A DNA stretch of 9,956 nucleotides from Syntrophomonadaceae bacterium (GTDB taxonomy: Bacteria; Bacillota_D; Dethiobacteria; DTU022): contig PWUG01000048.1 in assembly GCA_003562605.1 (NCBI GenBank), positions 1-9,956 of the forward strand, written 5' to 3'. Below, one piece after another: positions 5,844-9,956 of the stretch. The notes under the pieces were generated by a model. It was not told the DNA's origin, searched no databases, and saw only the letters and a program-made list of their open reading frames with translations. Position numbers and translations under genes: made by a program. The number at the start of each line of letters is the position of its first letter. The stretch's first letter is position 1.

Positions 5844-6403
5844 AAGTTAACACCTTCCTTGCTCTTATTGAACATCCGCCTGGTCACCCCTTCAAGAAAA
5901 TTTGCAGTGACACCGGTAAAAATTCCTGTTGGTACGGACAGCAGCAGAAGTAGAGGATAATATCCCAGCAACAGGTCCGGGTTGGAAATAATCAAGCTGG
6001 CCAGGCCCAGCTGTGTCAGGTTATGAGCTGCAGCCCCAAGGACACTAACCGAGATCAGGCTGACCAGTCCTTTTTTCTGTAATGAAAGGACCAGGGCCAT
6101 GACCAGGCAGCTGGTAATACCGGCAGTTATACTTAGCCAGAAACCAAAACCAAATAGGCCGCCAACAAAGAGGCTGCCAAGGACAGAACGCAGGATGGCG
6201 ATAAGAAGCCCGCTGCGTAAACCGAACAGGATCAAGGTTAAGAGGGTAATAATATTGGCCAGCCCGAGCCTGACTCCGGGAACCGGCATAGGCAGTGGCA
6301 GTGCTGATTCAACAGTGTGAATAACCACAGCAAAGGTGATCAAAACCGCCAGATAAGTCAGATAGTTTAAACGATTGCGCAGTTTTAAACCCGGTTGGCC
6401 CAT
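5840..6403 (-). CDS. Gx transporter family protein (heptaprenyl diphosphate synthase component I-like)
   Basis: A 187-residue integral membrane protein with about five or six hydrophobic segments. Characteristic motifs are VPGVRLGLANIITLL (near residues 41-55), ILRSVLGSLFVGGLFGFGFW and GAAAHNLTQLGLA. The family is labelled both Gx transporter and Hpre_diP_synt_I. Its fold resembles small ECF S-component-like transporters, so a prenyl-synthase function is doubtful (inference). The longest frame begins with a GTG at 6454, but a strong AAAGGAGA site lies inside that extension, 5 bases before the ATG at 6403, so the shorter protein is chosen. The family often occurs beside apbE and FMN-binding or NusG-domain-II genes in Bacillota, suggesting a link with flavin or redox-complex assembly. 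It is coupled to maf by an ATGA overlap. Confidence 0.88.
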   Translation of the reverse strand: MGQPGLKLRNRLNYLTYLAVLITFAVVIHTVESALPLPMPVPGVRLGLANIITLLTLILFGLRSGLLIAILRSVLGSLFVGGLFGFGFWLSITAGITSCLVMALVLSLQKKGLVSLISVSVLGAAAHNLTQLGLASLIISNPDLLLGYYPLLLLLSVPTGIFTGVTANFLEGVTRRMFNKSKEGVNL

Positions 6404-6408
6404 AATTA

Positions 6409-6416
6409 TCTCCTTT
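6409..6416 (-). promoter_or_regulatory. Ribosome binding site deciding the Gx transporter start (AAAGGAGA)
   Basis: This near-perfect Shine-Dalgarno is 5 bases before the ATG at 6403. It lies inside the possible GTG-initiated extension (to 6454), arguing against that longer start. Confidence 0.85.
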
Positions 6417-6493
6417 CGAAGGCTGGGGTTAAAACATAAAAACTTCGCCCTCACCCTAATCGTACCCTGTTACTTAAAAAGGCAAGTATTATT

Positions 6494-7561
6494 TCAGGGA
6501 TGCAGTTCGACAATTCCTTCAAGGCCGGAAGATACTAATATTTCAAGATCGGGAGTAATCAGGATGCCCTCGACGCCAGGCAGTTCTTCAATCAGAGCCA
6601 TGCCCCTTGCAGGGCCAAGGACAAAAACGGTCGTCGATAAAGCATCAGCCTCAATAACTGTTTCAGCAATAATTGTTACACTGGTCAAATCGATGGCCGG
6701 CCTACCCGTCCTGGGATTAAGGATATGGTGATACCTGGCTCCGTCTGCTTCAAAAGCACGCTCGTAGTCCCCTGATGTTACCACTGCAACACCTGAAGCC
6801 GGTAAAACAGCGATGATTTTATTATCCCTGGGATGGCGTACTCCTATTTTCCATGGGTCTCCACCAGGACTGCTTCCAATTAAACCAATATCACCGCCCG
6901 CATTGATAAAGGCATTCTGCACACCTGCTTCTGTAAGAACCTGCAGGGCCCGATCGACAATAAATCCCTTTGCAATACCTCCCAATTCCATTGACATTCT
7001 TGCATCGGGCAGGTAGATGGCAGATTGTTCTTTGTTTAATTCGATCTTGTTGTAATCAACCAGCGCAATGCTGTTTTCAAGTTCTTTTTCTGAAGGCACC
7101 CTGTATTCCTGGCCCAGAAAACCCCAGATGTCAATTAGAGGGGCTATAGTCGGATCAAAGGCGCCATCGCTCAAAGTGGCAAAATCGATGGCTCTCTCCG
7201 TAACATAAAAAACTTCCTCACTGACCTGCACGGGGTGCAGCCCCGCTGAACTGTTGATCATACCAATATCACTGCCCTGGATACTACGGCTGAAAAGTTT
7301 TTCGAGCCGCTCAATTTCTGCAAAGATTTTTTCCGCGATTTCCTCTACAGACTCACTGCTGCCATCAGTTAGGCGCACTTCAATTGAAGTCTCCATTGTT
7401 AACCGGGAAATCACGTGCAGATTGTTAGAAGATCTGCCCGGGTGGGAAAAATAAAGAAGGATGGCCAATAATAAAACCGGAATAAAAAAGTGCAGCCTTA
7501 AAGACCTGCATTTTGAAAGCGCATTTTTTTCGCAAGTATCATCTTTATTTATCTCTGACAA
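6494..7561 (-). CDS. apbE: FAD:protein FMN transferase (ApbE), membrane-anchored
   Basis: A 355-residue ApbE enzyme that uses FAD and Mg2+ to attach FMN covalently to a Thr/Ser of target proteins on the outer face of the membrane (Rnf/Nqr subunits, FMN-binding-domain proteins). Motifs: FSRSIQGSDIGMIN (90-103), DGAFDPTIAPL (132-142), MELGGIAKGFIVDRA (191-205), INAGGDI (219-225), VVTSGDYER (260-268), YHHILNPRTGRPA (277-289) and IEADALSTTVFVLG (303-316), the metal/substrate-site region. A hydrophobic segment at about residues 24-38 is a signal anchor; no lipobox cysteine follows it, unlike the lipoprotein form of many ApbEs. The start codon is TTG, fixed by AAAGGAG 7 bases upstream that overlaps the stop of the preceding channel gene. 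No flavinylation target is encoded in the window, so the substrate is probably in the upstream part of this operon or elsewhere. Confidence 0.95.
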   Translation of the reverse strand: MSEINKDDTCEKNALSKCRSLRLHFFIPVLLLAILLYFSHPGRSSNNLHVISRLTMETSIEVRLTDGSSESVEEIAEKIFAEIERLEKLFSRSIQGSDIGMINSSAGLHPVQVSEEVFYVTERAIDFATLSDGAFDPTIAPLIDIWGFLGQEYRVPSEKELENSIALVDYNKIELNKEQSAIYLPDARMSMELGGIAKGFIVDRALQVLTEAGVQNAFINAGGDIGLIGSSPGGDPWKIGVRHPRDNKIIAVLPASGVAVVTSGDYERAFEADGARYHHILNPRTGRPAIDLTSVTIIAETVIEADALSTTVFVLGPARGMALIEELPGVEGILITPDLEILVSSGLEGIVELHP

Positions 7562-7568
7562 GAATAAA

Positions 7569-7575
7569 CTCCTTT
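7569..7575 (-). promoter_or_regulatory. Ribosome binding site supporting the TTG start of apbE (AAAGGAG)
   Basis: AAAGGAG overlaps the TAA of the channel-subunit gene (7574-7576) and stands 7 bases from the TTG at 7561. No ATG or GTG is close by, so TTG is the initiation codon. Confidence 0.85.
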
Positions 7576-9853
7576 AATTGGTACGTCCGTAATAGAAAAT
7601 CACAAATAAGACAATGCCGAGAACGAGGAAAAGGAGCAAAGTATCGAAACTTAAATTTTTTGTCGTCCACTTTGAAGGATCAAAACGCCCTGCTTTCTCT
7701 TTTTTCTCAGAAAATCTTTTCTCCATCTCGTTTCTGGCTTTCTGACCGGCTTTATTATACACACTGTCAAGTTTCCGATCAGCATCAGATGTCTGGTCGG
7801 CCAACCTTTTTGCTGCTTCCCCGGTTTTTCTGTATGCTTCATTTAATGCCGAGTCCATGTCTGTCGAACGATCTGCCAGTTTGCGGGCCATCTCTCCTGA
7901 CTTTTCATAGAAACCATCTATTTTCGTATCCATTTCGGTAGAACGATCAGCAATTTTGCGCGCCGCTTTTCCTGACTTTTCATAAAAACTGTCCAGCCCT
8001 GAATCAAAACTGCCGATATAGCGGCACCATGTCCTGGCTGCACTACCTGATCGATCGTAAGCATTATCCACTGAGGAGTCAACGAAAACCCCGGCCCGGC
8101 AGGTAACATCCATTAAGCGGTGCGTGACGGGCTGGTAAATAATAGCATAAACACTGAGCCACCAGGGCGGTTTCCAGTCGAACCAGCGCCGGTAAGCTCC
8201 GGGGATATAAATAACCGCGGCCAGAACTACGACAATAAGCATCGCTTCCAGGGGATGCCACTCAAAAAAATGGAAATGATAAAGGTGGTCCATACCGTAT
8301 CCTTCATATTTGAGCATCTCTGCTGCCGGGACAAGGATCCGTTCCAGGATCAGGTTCGGAAAAAGGCCGATCCCGATAATTATCAGGGCAAAACTGCCAA
8401 GCACAGCATTAACCGACAGGGGCAGCTTGTAACTCAGATCCAATTTTTTAGGCACCGGGCCAAGGAAAACGCCACGAAAGAGCTTTATGAAGTAGCAGAT
8501 AGTCAGGGCACTGGTTAAAACAAAGATCTTCTCTGCCAGGTCAATGCTAAAAAAGCCATAATCTTTGTATGCTATAAGCAGGGCATCGTGAACCAGGGTT
8601 TTACTGGGATATCCGTTAAAGCCGGGGATACCGGCAATACCGAAAGCGGCAACAATAAACGTAACCGCAACTAGTGGCATTTTCTTAAGCATTCCACCCA
8701 GGCGGGAGATTTCCAGTTCATGGGTATACATATAAATAGTCCCGACCATCATGAAGAGGCCTGCTTTAAAAAAAGCATGGTTGATTACGTGGTAAACAGC
8801 ACCGGCGAAGCCCATCCCCCCCTCAATACCCATAAAGGTTGCCACGCCCAGCCCGGTGGCGATGTAACCGATCTGGCTGACACTGCTGTAGGCCAGAATT
8901 CTTTTCATATTACTCTGTAAAAGCGCCATTACCGCACCGGCCAGCATAGTAACTATTCCAATCCACATCAATACGTTACCAATCATAAAGAGGTAAGATA
9001 CATCATTGGGGCTCACTTCACCGGGCGATGAAAAGAGGACCAGCGAAACTCTTAAAATTCCGTAGGCTCCGCTTTTAATCAGAATTCCTGAAAGCAAAGC
9101 GCTGGCCGGAGAAGGGGCCACGGGATGGGCCTGGGGAAGCCAAATATGCAGTGGTACCAATCCTGCTTTAATCCCAAAACCGATCAGAAAAAAAATATAG
9201 ATTGCAGTTCGCTGCCCACCCAGCAACTCGAGAGCAGGGACAATTTCCACTGAACCGGTAGCGCCAAAGAGCATCAGTATAGCAAAAAGCAAGGCCAGAC
9301 CACCAAAAATGCCCAGGTAGAGGTAAAGAATGCCCGCCCTCATTGCTTGAACATCCTGTTCATGAATAACCAGGACGAAAGAACTTAAAGTCATCAGTTC
9401 AAAAAATAGAAATAGTGTAAAAAAATCACCGGCCATCACTACACCAAGTGTAGCGCCGAGAGTAAATATAAAAAAACTGTAATAGCGGCGCCGGTTATGT
9501 TCCAAATCCATATAAGCCAGGGAAAAAAGTGTGGCCAGGAACCAGACAACGGTGATCAGGAAAGCGAAGATCCAGCTGATCAAGTCGACCTTAAAAAAAA
9601 GGCCCATCTGCATGAAGTCGATCAAATCGAAGCTGACAGTGCCTGTCAGGGCAAACGGGAAAAGCATAATTACACCCATAAGTGCGGCAAATGAAACAAC
9701 AAGGGCGCACACCTTACGGGCCGTCTCCCAGAGATCTTTTAAAATGTAGATACCTATCCCAGCCAACATTGGCAGCAGGGTTATCCACAGCGGTATGCTA
9801 GAATAGTAAAGTTGGCCGGCTTCAATAGCATAATCCGGGGCTGCGGCAAACAA
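7574..9853 (-). CDS. NuoL/MrpA/D/HyfB-like proton (cation) channel subunit with repeat arm
   Basis: A 759-residue integral membrane protein of the complex I/Mrp antiporter/hydrogenase-4 channel family (Proton_antipo_M), moving H+ or Na+ across the cytoplasmic membrane. About 15 hydrophobic segments span residues 19-552. Hallmark residues: E152 in FFELMTLSSF, K229 in GFGIKAGLVPLHIWLPQAH, H243 in AHPVAPS, K260 in LIKSGAYG, K317 in KRILAYSSVSQIGY, and H359/K363 in YHVINHAFFKAGLF. After a His-rich loop (residues 523-533) and a membrane segment (536-552), an aromatic linker (WKPPWWLSVYAIIYQP) leads to five 25-residue repeats (591-715) and a last membrane helix (728-754). This resembles the lateral helix plus anchoring helix of NuoL but is repeat-built. 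The TTG start is set by GGGAGGG 9 bases upstream and directly abuts the stop of the previous gene. The exact complex (Mrp-like antiporter, hydrogenase or complex I variant) cannot be decided from this subunit. Confidence 0.93.
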   Translation of the reverse strand: MFAAAPDYAIEAGQLYYSSIPLWITLLPMLAGIGIYILKDLWETARKVCALVVSFAALMGVIMLFPFALTGTVSFDLIDFMQMGLFFKVDLISWIFAFLITVVWFLATLFSLAYMDLEHNRRRYYSFFIFTLGATLGVVMAGDFFTLFLFFELMTLSSFVLVIHEQDVQAMRAGILYLYLGIFGGLALLFAILMLFGATGSVEIVPALELLGGQRTAIYIFFLIGFGIKAGLVPLHIWLPQAHPVAPSPASALLSGILIKSGAYGILRVSLVLFSSPGEVSPNDVSYLFMIGNVLMWIGIVTMLAGAVMALLQSNMKRILAYSSVSQIGYIATGLGVATFMGIEGGMGFAGAVYHVINHAFFKAGLFMMVGTIYMYTHELEISRLGGMLKKMPLVAVTFIVAAFGIAGIPGFNGYPSKTLVHDALLIAYKDYGFFSIDLAEKIFVLTSALTICYFIKLFRGVFLGPVPKKLDLSYKLPLSVNAVLGSFALIIIGIGLFPNLILERILVPAAEMLKYEGYGMDHLYHFHFFEWHPLEAMLIVVVLAAVIYIPGAYRRWFDWKPPWWLSVYAIIYQPVTHRLMDVTCRAGVFVDSSVDNAYDRSGSAARTWCRYIGSFDSGLDSFYEKSGKAARKIADRSTEMDTKIDGFYEKSGEMARKLADRSTDMDSALNEAYRKTGEAAKRLADQTSDADRKLDSVYNKAGQKARNEMEKRFSEKKEKAGRFDPSKWTTKNLSFDTLLLFLVLGIVLFVIFYYGRTN
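7709..8083 (-). repeat. Five tandem 25-residue (75-bp) coding repeats
   Basis: Residues 591-715 of the channel subunit divide exactly into five 25-residue units with no gaps. Invariant or near-invariant positions are D2 (missing only where substituted around unit edges), hydrophobic 5, D6 (N in unit 4), Y9, basic 11 in all units, with E10 most common, G13, A16, R/K17 and, in units 2-4, A20-D21-R/Q22. A typical unit core is DGFYEKSGEMARKLADRS. At DNA level only short blocks are identical (for example TATGAAAAGTCAGGA in units 2 and 3), so the repeats are old and kept at protein level. Predicted all-helical and strongly amphipathic. Confidence 0.9.
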
Positions 9854-9956
9854 CTATAGGTTCCCTCCCAGCAGTAGGAACGCTGCAGTCAGGCGTGACA
9901 GGGCAAAAACAATATTATTTGGTGTCAGGCCAAATATAAACGTGCATAAGGCCAAA
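9854..9956 (-). CDS. C-terminal fragment of a membrane protein, probably another ion-translocating complex subunit
   Basis: The last 33 codons of a gene whose start lies beyond the right edge. The visible residues are hydrophobic, with pieces LCTFIFGLTPNNIVFALS and LTAAFLLLGGNL before the TAG at 9854-9856, consistent with a final membrane helix of an MrpD/NuoN-type channel subunit. That identity is inferred from the neighbour, not from a diagnostic motif. The stop codon is followed without any gap by the TTG start of the next gene, whose ribosome binding site lies inside this coding region, so the two are co-translated. The other two frames on this strand are not better: one is closed by a TAA in this stretch. 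Confidence 0.7.
   Translation of the reverse strand, partial: LALCTFIFGLTPNNIVFALSRLTAAFLLLGGNL
9863..9869 (-). promoter_or_regulatory. Ribosome binding site supporting the TTG start of the channel subunit (GGGAGGG)
   Basis: GGGAGGG is 9 bases before the TTG at 9853 and lies in the Leu-Gly-Gly-Asn codons of the preceding gene. Together with the abutting stop it supports TTG as the true initiation codon. Confidence 0.75.

Noticed and set aside
6404..6454. Longer GTG-initiated form of the Gx transporter
   Set aside because: The extension contains the strong AAAGGAGA site of the downstream ATG and adds residues not typical of the family.
6404..6493. Possible promoter in the 90-base apbE-Gx gap (TTGCCT with TACGAT)
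   Set aside because: Spacing is only about 15 bases and both hexamers match poorly; nothing else distinctive is visible in this gap.
7709..8083. The 75-bp repeats as a CRISPR array or DNA minisatellite
   Set aside because: The units are in-frame coding repeats with strong amino acid conservation but diverged DNA, with no spacer pattern.
8120..8518. Plus-strand reading frame of 132 residues opposite the channel-subunit gene
   Set aside because: It is antisense to a clearly conserved membrane protein and has low-complexity, motif-free sequence. Other plus-strand frames in the window fail for the same reason.
1..9956. Mobile elements, prophage, defence system, tRNA or rRNA genes
   Set aside because: No transposase or integrase motifs, target-site duplications, clover-leaf sequences or rRNA segments were seen; all large frames are explained by conserved Bacillota genes.

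Overview
This window is a compact stretch of housekeeping and membrane-energetics genes, all transcribed on the minus strand (right to left). The gene order maf, radC ... B12-binding-type radical SAM protein, DUF2344 protein, RNase G/E, rplU is a hallmark of Bacillota, particularly Clostridia-like anaerobes. Strong AAGGAG-type ribosome binding sites and TTG starts fit that assignment. No genus can be named from the sequence alone.

Right end to left end, in transcription order: (1) 9854-9956, the last 33 codons of a membrane protein, probably another subunit of an Mrp/complex I-like ion-translocating complex. (2) 7574-9853, a 759-residue NuoL/MrpA/D/HyfB-like proton or cation channel subunit. 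Its unusual C-terminal arm is built of five exact-length 25-residue repeats followed by a final membrane helix. (3) 6494-7561, ApbE, the flavin transferase that attaches FMN to proteins. (4) 5840-6403, a small 'Gx transporter' membrane protein (also labelled heptaprenyl diphosphate synthase component I). (5) 5259-5843, Maf nucleotide pyrophosphatase. (6) 4577-5266, RadC. (7) A roughly 185-base gap holding a perfect 10-bp inverted repeat and possible promoters. (8) 2607-4391, a TIGR03960-type radical SAM protein. (9) 1894-2610, its DUF2344/TIGR03936 partner. (10) 204-1886, an RNase G/E carrying a KH-like and a TRAM-like C-terminal extension. (11) 1-203, an intergenic region with a consensus sigma-A promoter, a structured L21-type leader and the first four codons of rplU.

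Translational coupling is strong. The Gx/maf and radical SAM/DUF2344 junctions are 4-base ATGA overlaps, maf/radC overlap by 8 bases, and the two genes at the right end abut directly. The right part looks like an energy-metabolism operon (ion-translocating complex, flavinylation enzyme, small transporter) reading into maf-radC. The left part is an RNA-processing and probable RNA-modification unit leading to the ribosomal protein L21 transcription unit, which has its own promoter.

The points most worth a second look are the 25-residue repeat arm of the channel subunit, the TRAM-like tail on the RNase, the absence of the mreBCD/minCD block that commonly sits between radC and the radical SAM gene, the palindrome in that gap, and the mutually exclusive pairings in the L21 leader. 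I found no mobile element, CRISPR array, tRNA or rRNA.
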